Source: Thermoplasmata archaeon (GTDB lineage: Archaea; Thermoplasmatota; Thermoplasmata; UBA184). From it: 10,459 bases of DNA. Shown piece by piece: positions 1-6,779 of the stretch (positions are counted from its first letter, which is position 1; each line of letters opens with the position of its first letter). The notes under the pieces are model-generated. The model had not been told where the DNA came from. It saw only the letters and a program-made list of their open reading frames with translations, and did not search any database. Position numbers and translations under genes: made by a program. Location of the stretch: the NCBI GenBank assembly GCA_030039915.1, contig JASHUP010000070.1, forward strand, positions 1-10,459. The letters run 5' to 3'.

Positions 1-734
1 TCGACGACGGTCCCGTTCTGGATGTGCACCGGGTTGACCGACAGTGCATCGAAATGCGGCGCCGCGTCGTGGACCGAGCGGACCACGTCGGAGACCGCTT
101 CCGACTCCGTGAGGTAGGGGGGTTTCAGCAGGAGATACGCCTTCGATCGAACCCGCAGGTCGCGCAGGCGGTCCGCCGCGGCGAGATATTCGGACGGCGG
201 AGACCCCTTGTTCACGAACCGCGCGAGCACGGTCGGGTCGGTCGACTCGAGTCCCAACGCGACCTCGACCTCCCCTCGAAACGCCTCCCGCAGCGGGTCG
301 ATCGTCTCGGGCGCGACGAACTCGGGCAACGTCTCGAAGAGAAACCGTCGCGCCCGTCCCGAGAAGGCCGACACGATCGCGAGTCGGCTCTCGGGATCGA
401 CCTCGCGATCGTCCAGAAAGCTGCCCGACGTGTAGATCTTCACGTACGGTTCGTCCCGGTAGCGCTCGAGCGCCCGGGCGAGCTGTTCCGCGAGTTCCTC
501 CGGGCTCGCGGAGCGTCCGAGCGTGTCCTTCGAATAGCCGCACATCGAGCAACCCTTCAGGTCCGCCCAGTAGCATCCGCGCGTCCGCAGGATGAGCACG
601 AACGCGCGAACCCGGTCGGGGCCGATCGCTTCGTCCTCCACCCACTGGTTGACGTACCGTCGCGCCTCGCCCGATGGGGCCGGAGGGGGGCGGCGGTCGC
701 GGGCCACGGAGCGGCCGACCGATTCCGGCGTCAC
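1..734 (-). CDS. raSEA: Archaeosine-biosynthesis radical SAM protein, RaSEA family (3' end outside window)
   Basis: The reverse strand encodes 244 residues and then leaves the window without a stop. The key motif is a CX7CX2C cluster (Cys54, Cys62, Cys65) inside RGCYWADLKGCSMCGYSKD. The aromatic residues around it are typical of the Elp3-like RaSEA group. Further on are YTSGSFLD (about 101-108) and EVALGLES (about 157-164), the usual strand motifs of the SAM barrel, and near the edge SVNPVHIQNGT. In known archaea RaSEA works with the lyase substrate made by ArcS to convert the preQ0-lysine adduct at tRNA position 15 into archaeosine, using a [4Fe-4S] cluster and SAM in the cytosol. The chosen start is GTG at 734-732, which overlaps the ribK stop (GTGA). 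No ATG occurs before the cysteine cluster. The first ~25 residues are Arg/Pro-rich and may not belong to the fold. It is probably the last or a late gene of the lsm-ribK-raSEA operon. Confidence 0.85.
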   Translation of the reverse strand, partial: MTPESVGRSVARDRRPPPAPSGEARRYVNQWVEDEAIGPDRVRAFVLILRTRGCYWADLKGCSMCGYSKDTLGRSASPEELAEQLARALERYRDEPYVKIYTSGSFLDDREVDPESRLAIVSAFSGRARRFLFETLPEFVAPETIDPLREAFRGEVEVALGLESTDPTVLARFVNKGSPPSEYLAAADRLRDLRVRSKAYLLLKPPYLTESEAVSDVVRSVHDAAPHFDALSVNPVHIQNGTVV

Positions 735-1438
735 GACTCCTCGATCTCCACCTCGACCACGTCCGTGTCCTTGAGGTGAAGAGACTCGCGAAGGCAGTCC
801 GGAGCGATGAACTCGATCACGTCCTTGTAATGCGTGCGGTCCGGGTGAATCAGGTGGCAGGGGTGGCCGTTCATCCGGGCGGGAAAACACGTCGCCCCGC
901 CGAACGTGCGACCGCTCGCGTGGAAGCCGTCGATCCGCACGCCCGACCACTCGGAGACGACGGAGGCCTTGCGGAGCGCGGGGGCGCCGAGCCGGACGTT
1001 GAGGGTACCGGGGTAGGGCGAGTATCCGAGCCGCTCGGTGAACTGGACGACGTACCCGGGCTGGCTCAGATAGTACCGACCCTCGCCCAAGCCCGAGGTC
1101 ACGTTCCCTGAGAGCGAGGCCTTCGCCGGTCCCTCAAAGATCCGGCGATAACCGTGGTACTCGGTGCGCAGTACCTCCATCGCGGCCGGCGTGAGCAGCA
1201 GCCGCTGGCGTCGCTGCGCCGGAGAGCGGGTGAGGAGCCCTTTCGACTCGAGCGCGAGAAGATACCGATCCGCGGCTTGCTGACTCACGCCGATCCGCTC
1301 CCCGACCTCCCGCGAGGTGAGCACGACCGGCGTGTGGTCCGCTCCCGCGATCGCGAGGAGCTTGAGGACGGCGAGAGCCTCGCCTTTCGGCCGGGGGCGA
1401 CTTGCGTCGAGCGGAGGGGACGGAACGGAAGGTCCCAT
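731..1438 (-). CDS. ribK: CTP-dependent riboflavin kinase with N-terminal winged helix (RbkR type)
   Basis: This 235-residue protein has two parts. Residues about 20-85 form a winged helix-turn-helix (TSREVGERIGVSQQAADRYLLALESKG, then a basic wing RSPAQRRQR). Residues about 103-233 form the archaeal DUF120 riboflavin kinase. Kinase motifs are GLGEGRYYLSQPGY (117-129), PYPGTLNVRL (141-150), GFHASGRTFGGATCFPARMNG (171-191) and HYKDVIEFIAP (203-213). The enzyme makes FMN from riboflavin using CTP rather than ATP. In several archaea the same fusion (RbkR) also represses or activates riboflavin genes through the winged helix, so a regulatory role is likely here. The ATG at 1438-1436 overlaps the lsm stop by one base (TGATG), and its own stop overlaps the raSEA GTG, so translation is probably coupled. 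The first ~18 residues are Pro-rich and could be a poorly conserved tail. No riboflavin synthesis gene is in the window. Confidence 0.93.
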   Translation of the reverse strand: MGPSVPSPPLDASRPRPKGEALAVLKLLAIAGADHTPVVLTSREVGERIGVSQQAADRYLLALESKGLLTRSPAQRRQRLLLTPAAMEVLRTEYHGYRRIFEGPAKASLSGNVTSGLGEGRYYLSQPGYVVQFTERLGYSPYPGTLNVRLGAPALRKASVVSEWSGVRIDGFHASGRTFGGATCFPARMNGHPCHLIHPDRTHYKDVIEFIAPDCLRESLHLKDTDVVEVEIEES

Positions 1439-1680
1439 CAGGACGACTTCCCTGTCGCGCCCTGAGGGGCGTTCAAGGTAACGACGTTCGACCCGCGCAA
1501 AACGACCCGACCGAGGTGACGGGCGACCTCGCTCGTGTGCTCCTCGGCCTCCTCGAGCACGAGGTTCATGTGTTCGTCGACCCCGACGAGCTTTCCGGTC
1601 AATGTCCGAGTGTCCTTGAGCTCGAGCGTGACGCGTTGGTTCATGAGGCGCTCAACGACGTGCGTCGGTCCGGTCGCCAT
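1438..1680 (-). CDS. Sm-like archaeal protein (LSm)
   Basis: This small protein of 80 residues spans one Sm fold. Sm1 covers about residues 11-47 (VTLELKDTRTLTGKLVGVDEHMNLVLEEAEE), with the D-x-H-M-N loop that contacts RNA bases in archaeal Sm rings. Sm2 is about 57-69 (LGRVVLRGSNVVTL), with the conserved Arg-Gly. Archaeal LSm proteins assemble into six- or seven-membered rings binding U-rich RNA and take part in RNA processing. I chose ATG 1680-1678 because the Sm fold begins just after it. The frame is open back to an ATG at 1761, but that would add 27 Pro-rich residues, cover both promoters and overlap the divergent citrate synthase start by two bases. A weak TATA-like element lies about 26 bases before 1680, fitting a leaderless first gene of the operon. 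Its stop overlaps the ribK ATG. Confidence 0.9.
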   Translation of the reverse strand: MATGPTHVVERLMNQRVTLELKDTRTLTGKLVGVDEHMNLVLEEAEEHTSEVARHLGRVVLRGSNVVTLNAPQGATGKSS

Positions 1681-1702
1681 CGGCGTGACGACCCGGTCTC
1701 GG

Positions 1703-1710
1703 GCTTTAGC
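1703..1710 (-). promoter_or_regulatory. Candidate TATA element of the lsm-ribK-raSEA operon
   Basis: On the minus strand this reads GCTAAAGC, centred about 26 bases before the lsm ATG at 1680. It sits in one of the few A/T-richer patches of the divergent spacer. The spacing is right for a leaderless archaeal transcript, but the match to TTTAWA is weak. Confidence 0.3.
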
Positions 1711-1730
1711 GTTTTCCGGGCAGGGAACAG

Positions 1731-1736
1731 GATAAG
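1731..1736 (+). promoter_or_regulatory. Candidate TATA element of the citrate synthase gene
   Basis: GATAAG lies about 26 bases upstream of the ATG at 1760, and no Shine-Dalgarno sequence precedes that ATG. Spacing fits leaderless transcription, but the match to the archaeal TATA consensus is only partial. Confidence 0.33.
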
Positions 1737-1759
1737 TCGGCGGTCGGGCTGCCGGACGC

Positions 1760-2887
1760 ATGGTCGGCGCGCACGTATCGAAGGGGCTCGACGACGTCGT
1801 CGTCGGGCAGTCCCGGGTCTCCTGGGTCGGCGGTCTGACCGGCGACCTGGTCTACCGGGGCTTCGACGTTCGCACGCTCGTGCCCGGCATCCCGTACGAG
1901 TCGATCGTCCATCTGTTGCTCTACGGAGATCCCCCCGTGACCGACCCTTCTCCGGAGGTGCTCGTCGCCCTCAGCACGCACCGGACACCGCCGGTGGCAG
2001 CCGAGCGCGTCGTCGATGCGCTCCCGGCCGACCTTCCTCCCCTCGAAGCGATGCGAACGATCGTTTCGGCTCTCGGGGACGGCCACTACGGCTATCCCCC
2101 GACGCTCGACGAGGGGTTCCGACTGATCGCGCAGACCCCCGTGCTGCTCGCCCGGTTCGTCCGCCACGCGCGCGGAGCCCCGCCCATCGCACCGCGGCCC
2201 GAGCTCTCGCATGCGGCGAACTACCTGTGGATGCTCTCGGGCCGGGAGCCTCTCGCCTCGCACGTCCGAGCCCTCGAGGGCTACCTCTGCCTGCTCGCGG
2301 ACCACGGCATGAACGCCTCTACCTTCGCGCTTCGCGTCGCGATCTCGACCCAGTCCGACCTCATCAGCGGGGCGACGGCCGCGCTCGCCACGCTCAAAGG
2401 ACCGCTCCACGGGGGGGCTCCGAGCCGCGTCTCCGAAATGCTCGACGCGATCGGAAGCGTCGACCGGGCGGACGAGTGGATCGCCGAGCGACTCGCCCGG
2501 CGGGAGCTTCTCTTCGGATTCGGGCACCGCGCGTACAAGACCGAGGACCCGCGCGGGCTCGTGCTCCACGAGATCGCTCGGGCGGTCGCCGACCCCGCAC
2601 GATTCGAACTCGCCGAAGCGGTGGAGCGGAGCGCGCTCGCCGCGTTGCGACGAGCACGCCCGGGCGCGCGCCTCTTCTCGAACGTCGAGTACTATTCGGC
2701 GGTCGTTCTCGAAGCGGTCGGCCTTCCCCGGGAGCTGTTCACGCCGACCTTCGCGGTCGCCCGGACCGCCGGGTGGACCGCGCACGCCCTCGAACAGGCG
2801 GCCGACAATCGACTGATCCGACCGGACGTCGAGTACGTCGGTCCGGCGAAGGGACGGTCGTGGCCCCGACCGGTCGCCAGCGCGTGA
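1760..2887 (+). CDS. gltA: Citrate synthase family protein with Asp-to-Glu change at the catalytic acid
   Basis: The 375-residue protein matches compact archaeal/Gram-positive citrate synthases in length. The N-terminal KGLDDVVVGQSRVSWVGGLTGDLVYRGFDV (8-37) is the usual family opening. Next come DHGMNASTFALRV (181-193), GPLHGGAPS (214-222) with His217, GFGHRAYKTEDPRG (253-266) with His256, and the C-terminal block TPTFAVARTAGWTAHALEQAADNRLIRP (328-355) with Arg335 and Arg354. His217 and His256 correspond to the two catalytic histidines. The third catalytic residue, Asp in the family motif NVDxYS, is Glu310 here (NVEYYS, GAG at 2687-2689). Expected chemistry is acetyl-CoA plus oxaloacetate to citrate, entering the TCA cycle. 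2-Methylcitrate synthase is a sister activity that cannot be excluded by sequence alone. The ATG has no ribosome binding site and is probably leaderless. The gene ends 15 bases before the convergent dnaK stop, with no evident terminator. Confidence 0.92.
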   Translation: MVGAHVSKGLDDVVVGQSRVSWVGGLTGDLVYRGFDVRTLVPGIPYESIVHLLLYGDPPVTDPSPEVLVALSTHRTPPVAAERVVDALPADLPPLEAMRTIVSALGDGHYGYPPTLDEGFRLIAQTPVLLARFVRHARGAPPIAPRPELSHAANYLWMLSGREPLASHVRALEGYLCLLADHGMNASTFALRVAISTQSDLISGATAALATLKGPLHGGAPSRVSEMLDAIGSVDRADEWIAERLARRELLFGFGHRAYKTEDPRGLVLHEIARAVADPARFELAEAVERSALAALRRARPGARLFSNVEYYSAVVLEAVGLPRELFTPTFAVARTAGWTAHALEQAADNRLIRPDVEYVGPAKGRSWPRPVASA

Positions 2888-2902
2888 TCAGCGGCGCTTG
2901 GA

Positions 2903-4807
2903 CTACGGGGCGCCCTTCTCCCCGTTGTTTTCGCCGGAATCGACGACCTTGAAGTCGGCGTCGACCGGTCCGGTGCCGCCCGGAGGCGGCACGTCCGAAC
3001 CACCCGAGGTGGGGGGAGCCTCGGTCGACCCCCCGGCGCCGGTGGTGGGTCCCGCGCTCTGGTAGAGCTTCTGCGCGACCGCGTGGAGCGCCTTGGTGAG
3101 CTCCTCGGTCCGGTCTCGGATCTCGGGAGCCGTCGCGTCCTTTCGCTCGATGAGCTCGCGCAGCGCCTTCACCTTGTCCCGAATCGAGGCGGCCTCGTCG
3201 GGGCCGATCTTGTCCTTCGCGTCCGTGAGAACGCGTTCGGCCTCGTAGGCGAGCGACTCCGCGACGTTCCGCACCTGGATGACTTCCGCCCGCTCGCGGT
3301 CCTTCTCGGCGAACTCCTCGGCCTGATGGACCATCTTCGCCACCTCGTCCTTCGAGAGCTTGTTCGACGCGGTGATGGTGATGCCCTGCTTGCGGCCCGA
3401 GGCAAGATCCTTCGCGGAGACGTTCAGGATCCCATTTGCGTCGATGTCGAACGAGACCTCGATCTGCGGCACTCCGCGCGGGGCGGGCGGAATGCCGGTC
3501 AGCATGAAGCTCCCAAGCGCGACGTTGTCGGCCGCGATGGGCCGCTCTCCCTGATAGACCTTGATCTCCACGCTGGACTGGTTGTCGGCGGCGGTCGTGA
3601 AGGTCTGGCTCTTGCGCGACGGAATGGTCGTGTTTCGCTCGATGAGGTGCGTGAACACCCCACCGAGGGTTTCGACGCCCAGCGAGAGCGGGGTGACGTC
3701 AAGCAGCACGACGTCCTTGACCTCCCCTGCGAGGACGCCGCCCTGGATGGACGCTCCCATCGCGACGCACTCCATCGGGTCGACGCCGTGCTCGATCGGT
3801 CGGCCGACGGCCTGCTCCAGGAACTTCTGGACGATCGGCATCCGAGTCGGTCCCCCCACGAGCACGACCCGGTTGATCTGGTCCTTCGAGACCTTCGCAT
3901 CCTTGATCGCCTGGTCGACGGGTGCCCGGCATCGGTCAACGATCGGTCGGACAAGCTCCTCGAGCTTCGCCCGGCTCATCGGCAGGGCGAGATGCTTCGG
4001 ACCCTCGTTCGTCGCGGTGAGGAACGGGAGGTTGACCTGAGTCTCCATCGTGGAGGAGAGCTCGATCTTCGCTTTCTCCGCCGCGTCGCGGACTCGCTGC
4101 ATGGCCATTCGGTCGGTGCGGATGTTCACCCCGGATTCCTTCTGGAACTCCGCGGCGATCCACTCCGTGATGGCGTTGTCCATGTCGGTGCCGCCGAGCT
4201 GCGTGTCGCCGCTCGTCGACATCACTTCGAAGACGCCTTCCCCGAAATCCATCAGGGTCACGTCGAGCGTCCCGCCGCCGAGATCGAAGACGAGGATCTT
4301 CTGGTTCTTGCCAGCCTTATCGAGACCGTACGCCAGCGACGCAGCGGTCGGTTCGTTGATGATCCGGATCACTTCGAGCCCCGCGATCGCCCCGGCGTCC
4401 TTCGTCGCCTGGCGCTGATTGTCGTTGAAGTAGGCCGGAACGGTGATGACCGCCTTCTCGACCTTGTCGCCGAGGAACGCTTCAGCGTCCCGCTTGATCT
4501 TCTGAAGCAGGAACGCCGAGAGCTGCTGGGGCGTGTACTTCTTTCCGTAGAGCGAGTACTGATAGTCGGTCCCCATTTTCCGCTTGAACGCGGTGACCGT
4601 CCCCTCGGGGTTGGAGATGGCCTGTCGGCGCGCGGGCTCCCCGACGATGAGCTGCCCGTCCTTCGTGAACGCGACGTAGGAAGGGAACGCCTTCCCTCCC
4701 CCCACGGTAGTCCCCTCGGAACTCGGGATGATGACCGGGCGCCCGCCCTCGAGTACGGCCGCAGCGGAGTTGCTGGTTCCCAAATCGATTCCAATAATCT
4801 TGGACAT
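2903..4807 (-). CDS. dnaK: Molecular chaperone DnaK (Hsp70)
   Basis: This is a full-length 634-residue Hsp70. The ATPase domain starts with [10 protein letters not shown] (5-14), followed by [21 protein letters not shown] (119-139), [12 protein letters not shown] (150-161), [13 protein letters not shown] (172-184) and [11 protein letters not shown] (314-324). The linker is [13 protein letters not shown] (365-377). The substrate-binding sheet carries [15 protein letters not shown] (453-467). A helical lid follows, and then a Gly/Pro/Ser-rich tail ending near DADFKVVD (616-623). It folds or protects proteins in the cytosol, normally with DnaJ and GrpE; neither gene is in the window. Around residues 65-90 ([28 protein letters not shown]) it lacks the ~23-residue insert of Gram-negative DnaKs. 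That agrees with the known view that archaeal dnaK came from Gram-positive-type bacteria. The start is ATG 4807-4805, fixed by the conserved [18 protein letters not shown] box is present and the leader is about 50 bases. Confidence 0.97.
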   Translation of the reverse strand: MSKIIGIDLGTSNSAAAVLEGGRPVIIPSSEGTTVGGGKAFPSYVAFTKDGQLIVGEPARRQAISNPEGTVTAFKRKMGTDYQYSLYGKKYTPQQLSAFLLQKIKRDAEAFLGDKVEKAVITVPAYFNDNQRQATKDAGAIAGLEVIRIINEPTAASLAYGLDKAGKNQKILVFDLGGGTLDVTLMDFGEGVFEVMSTSGDTQLGGTDMDNAITEWIAAEFQKESGVNIRTDRMAMQRVRDAAEKAKIELSSTMETQVNLPFLTATNEGPKHLALPMSRAKLEELVRPIVDRCRAPVDQAIKDAKVSKDQINRVVLVGGPTRMPIVQKFLEQAVGRPIEHGVDPMECVAMGASIQGGVLAGEVKDVVLLDVTPLSLGVETLGGVFTHLIERNTTIPSRKSQTFTTAADNQSSVEIKVYQGERPIAADNVALGSFMLTGIPPAPRGVPQIEVSFDIDANGILNVSAKDLASGRKQGITITASNKLSKDEVAKMVHQAEEFAEKDRERAEVIQVRNVAESLAYEAERVLTDAKDKIGPDEAASIRDKVKALRELIERKDATAPEIRDRTEELTKALHAVAQKLYQSAGPTTGAGGSTEAPPTSGGSDVPPPGGTGPVDADFKVVDSGENNGEKGAP

Positions 4808-4880
4808 GGTGCTGTTCCCGGGACCCTCGCGGCACCGCCGCAGGAACCCGGTTTCCTTCGTGATAAGTTAGTAAGCGCTC

Positions 4881-4889
4881 ATATAAAAA
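4881..4889 (-). promoter_or_regulatory. TATA box of dnaK
   Basis: The minus strand reads TTTTTATAT, the best archaeal TATA box in the window. It predicts a transcription start near 4858 and a leader of about 50 bases. This differs from the leaderless spacing elsewhere. No well-placed Shine-Dalgarno is seen; a GAGGG at 4828-4824 is 16 bases from the ATG. Confidence 0.65.
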
Positions 4890-4955
4890 GATAGGCCTTC
4901 GCGCGATTTTGGGATTTTAATAAGACGTCCGATTTTACGTCAGGGACTTGATTCC

Positions 4956-4984
4956 ATGCTCACTAGTTTCTTTCGGCTGAGCAT
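4956..4984. repeat. 7-bp inverted repeat downstream of marR
   Basis: ATGCTCA (4956-4962) and TGAGCAT (4978-4984) are perfect complements separated by 15 bases. It lies about 50-80 bases beyond the marR stop on the minus strand. There is no directly adjoining T-run, so it could be a 3' hairpin, a protein site, or chance. Confidence 0.4.
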
Positions 4985-5035
4985 CGAGGGTTTCGTCTTA
5001 GACTGTTTGGGGCGGCCCGTGCCGGTCGTCTCATC

Positions 5036-5566
5036 CTACCCGACCGACTGCTTCTCAAGTTTGGCCGCTCGGTTTGGATGATGCCGGGCAGGTTGCACCA
5101 TGGGCAGTTCGGTATCAAAATCGGGCGAGCAGCCCGTCGAAGCAACGCGGGTCAGCAAATCGCGGAGGGTTTGGAGATCCCGATCGGTCCAATCCTCGAA
5201 TTCCTTCCCGAGTTCTTGCATACCCGCCCTCCAGAGTTCCTTGAGCTTCTTACGTCCGCCCGAGGTCGCTTCCACAAGGACAACGCGTCGATCTGTTGCG
5301 TCCCGCTTGCGCGTGACGTAGCCGTCGGCCTCTAACTTGTCGAGCAAACCTGGGAGATTAGCTGTAGTCACTCCCATCACGGTGGCCAAGTCCTTCGACG
5401 AAGACCTTCCTCTTGCGGCGATTATGCGGAGCAGAAGCACCCTAGGGAACGTTACCCCGGCGGCAGCCATGCCCGCTCGGGTTCGCATCCGGAGAACTCG
5501 TCCCGCCCCACGGTGAGCCGCGAAGACCGCTTCGACGAGGTCTCGGCGATCCTTCTGCGAAGTCAC
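5036..5566 (-). CDS. MarR-family transcriptional regulator
   Basis: The 176-residue protein has the MarR arrangement: N-terminal dimerisation helix (5-33), a winged helix-turn-helix at about 39-101 (SSSKDLATVMGVTTANLPGLLDKLEADGYVTRKRDATDRRVVLVEAT) with the hallmark D-R-R in the wing (92-94), and long C-terminal helices to about 142. MarR proteins are dimers that usually repress their own gene and a divergent efflux or detoxification operon, releasing DNA on binding a small ligand or on oxidation. The divergent ABC exporter operon and the palindrome at 5624-5652 fit that scheme. A ~33-residue tail after the fold (CSPDFDTELPMVQPARHH and onward) contains one Cys and a His pair, and its role is unknown. 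The start is GTG 5566-5564 with no ribosome binding site. A TATA-like CCAAATAGC lies about 25 bases upstream, suggesting a leaderless message. No ATG occurs before the fold. Confidence 0.9.
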   Translation of the reverse strand: MTSQKDRRDLVEAVFAAHRGAGRVLRMRTRAGMAAAGVTFPRVLLLRIIAARGRSSSKDLATVMGVTTANLPGLLDKLEADGYVTRKRDATDRRVVLVEATSGGRKKLKELWRAGMQELGKEFEDWTDRDLQTLRDLLTRVASTGCSPDFDTELPMVQPARHHPNRAAKLEKQSVG

Positions 5567-5585
5567 GCCTACGTCAAATGGGGGG

Positions 5586-5595
5586 CGCTATTTGG
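5586..5595 (-). promoter_or_regulatory. Candidate TATA element of marR
   Basis: On the minus strand this reads CCAAATAGCG, centred about 25 bases before the GTG at 5566. Its surroundings are G/C-rich, so the A/T core stands out. The palindrome at 5624-5652 lies just upstream, where a bound repressor could block factor access. Confidence 0.35.
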
Positions 5596-5623
5596 CGACT
5601 GCGACTGGTTGCTATCGACCAAG

Positions 5624-5652
5624 TTATTGATTACTAAGTAGTTAGTCAATAA
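5624..5652. promoter_or_regulatory. Nested inverted repeat, probable MarR operator and promoter of the ABC operon
   Basis: Outer arms TTATTGA (5624-5630) and TCAATAA (5646-5652) are perfect 7-base complements. Inside them ACTAA (5633-5637) and TTAGT (5642-5646) form a second inverted pair. This is the most A/T-rich spot of the divergent spacer. It lies 9-37 bases before the GTG at 5661, overlapping where the TATA box of a leaderless ABC transcript should be. Size and symmetry fit a MarR dimer site, though binding is inferred. Confidence 0.6.
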
Positions 5653-5660
5653 GTACCCCC

Positions 5661-6779
5661 GTGGTTTGGCTCGCGCTGTCGGGAGGGACGGGCAACTTGA
5701 GCGAAGCATCCTCACGCCCCGAGGCGAGTGGCGGCGGTCAGACCCTGCCCGGTGTCGTACCGGCGGCGGATGTGGTCATCGATGCTCGGGACTTGCGGAT
5801 GGTCTACCCCGCTCAGAAGCAAGGGACCGCGGGCACCGTTGCGGTCGACGGCGTGAGCTTCAAAGTTCGGCGGGGAGAAATCTTCGGCTTTCTAGGACCA
5901 AACGGAGCCGGGAAGACGACTACAATCTCGATTCTTACGACGCTCCTACAGGCTACCTCTGGACAAGCATCGGTCGAAGGGGTCGATGTGCGAGCCGATC
6001 CTCATGCAGTGCGGAGGAAGCTGGGGCTTGTTTTTCAGAAGTCTACGGCTGACGAAGAACTCACCGGCCGTGAGAACATGGAGATCGAAGCAGGTCTCTA
6101 CGGTCTTTCGGGACCCTCGGTGGACGTCCACATTGCCGAACTCCTGACCCAAATGGATCTCGCGGGGTCCGCGGATCGGTTCGTCAAGACGTACTCGGGG
6201 GGGATGCGCCGTCGGTTGGAGCTCGCGGTTGGGATGGTCCATCGTCCGAGGATAGTTTTCCTTGACGAACCGACTCTAGGTTTGGACCCCCAAGGTCGCG
6301 CGGGATTTTGGGCCTACATTCGGCATTTGCGAGACGTCGGGGGCCTCACCGTGTTCATGACGACTCATTACCTGGATGAGGCCGACCAGCTCTGCGACCG
6401 GGTCGGAGTTATCGACCACGGAAAAATCATCGCTTTAGGGACGCCAAAGGAGCTCAAGGATGGTGTGGGGGGCGACTCCCTCGAGGTTTCTACGGGGCCG
6501 GCCGGTCCGGACCCTTCGGCGGTCCTCAGATCTCTTCCCGGAGTCACTGAAGTCACTCGCAAGGGGGACGTCTACCGCGCCAAGTGTTCCAACGGAGAGT
6601 CGCTCGTTCCAAAGGCGGTTCGGGCCGCGGAGCAAGCAGGAATCGATATTGTCGGCGTTACGGTGATCAAGCCGACGTTGGACGAGGTTTTCCTTCAGCT
6701 TACCGGCCGCGCTTATCGGGAAGAGGGCGAGGTTGGTCAATCCAAGGGCTCGGCCGAGGAAAAATCGGGGGTGGCTTGA
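5661..6779 (+). CDS. ABC-2 type exporter ATPase subunit (DrrA-like)
   Basis: This cytosolic nucleotide-binding subunit has Walker A GPNGAGKTT (79-87), the Q-loop Gln126 in GLVFQKSTADEELTGRENM, the signature YSGGMRRRLELAVGM (178-192), Walker B IVFLDEPTLGLDP (198-210) with Glu203, and the H-loop His236 in MTTHYLDEADQL. The C-terminal ~100 residues end with PTLDEVFLQLTGRAYREE (338-355), the tail typical of DrrA/NatA-type drug or lipid exporters. It powers the permease encoded next, with which it overlaps by one base (TGATG). The start is uncertain. GTG 5661 gives 372 residues, but a TTG at 5697 has GGGAGG about 10 bases upstream, and residues 1-36 are not conserved-looking. The ABC domain proper begins near residue 38. 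The promoter probably lies in the palindrome at 5624-5652, so the divergent MarR is the likely controller. Substrate cannot be read from the sequence. Confidence 0.93.
   Translation: MVWLALSGGTGNLSEASSRPEASGGGQTLPGVVPAADVVIDARDLRMVYPAQKQGTAGTVAVDGVSFKVRRGEIFGFLGPNGAGKTTTISILTTLLQATSGQASVEGVDVRADPHAVRRKLGLVFQKSTADEELTGRENMEIEAGLYGLSGPSVDVHIAELLTQMDLAGSADRFVKTYSGGMRRRLELAVGMVHRPRIVFLDEPTLGLDPQGRAGFWAYIRHLRDVGGLTVFMTTHYLDEADQLCDRVGVIDHGKIIALGTPKELKDGVGGDSLEVSTGPAGPDPSAVLRSLPGVTEVTRKGDVYRAKCSNGESLVPKAVRAAEQAGIDIVGVTVIKPTLDEVFLQLTGRAYREEGEVGQSKGSAEEKSGVA

Larger units (their letters stand above)
4808..5035. other. Intergenic region between marR end and dnaK start
   Basis: Its dnaK-proximal half holds the TATA box and leader. 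The rest is relatively A/T-rich. It carries GATTTT three times (4905-4910, 4913-4918, 4931-4936), a short inverted repeat GACGT/ACGTC (4924-4928 and 4937-4941), and a 7-bp inverted repeat at 4956-4984. I find no convincing small gene. Confidence 0.6.

Noticed and set aside
24..779. Plus-strand open frame at the left edge
   Set aside because: It is antisense to the radical-SAM gene, whose cysteine motif and strand motifs are clear on the minus strand.
1681..1761. N-terminal extension of the LSm protein to the ATG at 1761
   Set aside because: It would add a Pro-rich, non-conserved stretch and swallow the divergent promoter region. The Sm fold starts directly after the ATG at 1680.
1402..2952. 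Plus-strand open frame of about 516 codons overlapping citrate synthase
   Set aside because: It is a shadow of the citrate synthase, lsm and ribK frames: Arg/Pro-rich with no motifs.
4861..4891. CIRCE/HrcA operator before dnaK
   Set aside because: TTAGTAAGCGCTC resembles one half-site only loosely, and the required second inverted arm nine bases away is absent.
3083..4894. Long plus-strand open frame of about 600 codons opposite dnaK
   Set aside because: It is the antisense of a full, motif-perfect Hsp70. Its translation is rich in Arg/Asp/Leu with no recognisable domain, as expected from GC-rich codon bias.
4905..4936. GATTTT triplet as a CRISPR-like or regulatory repeat
   Set aside because: Six-base copies with irregular spacing in an A/T-rich spacer are too short to support more than composition.
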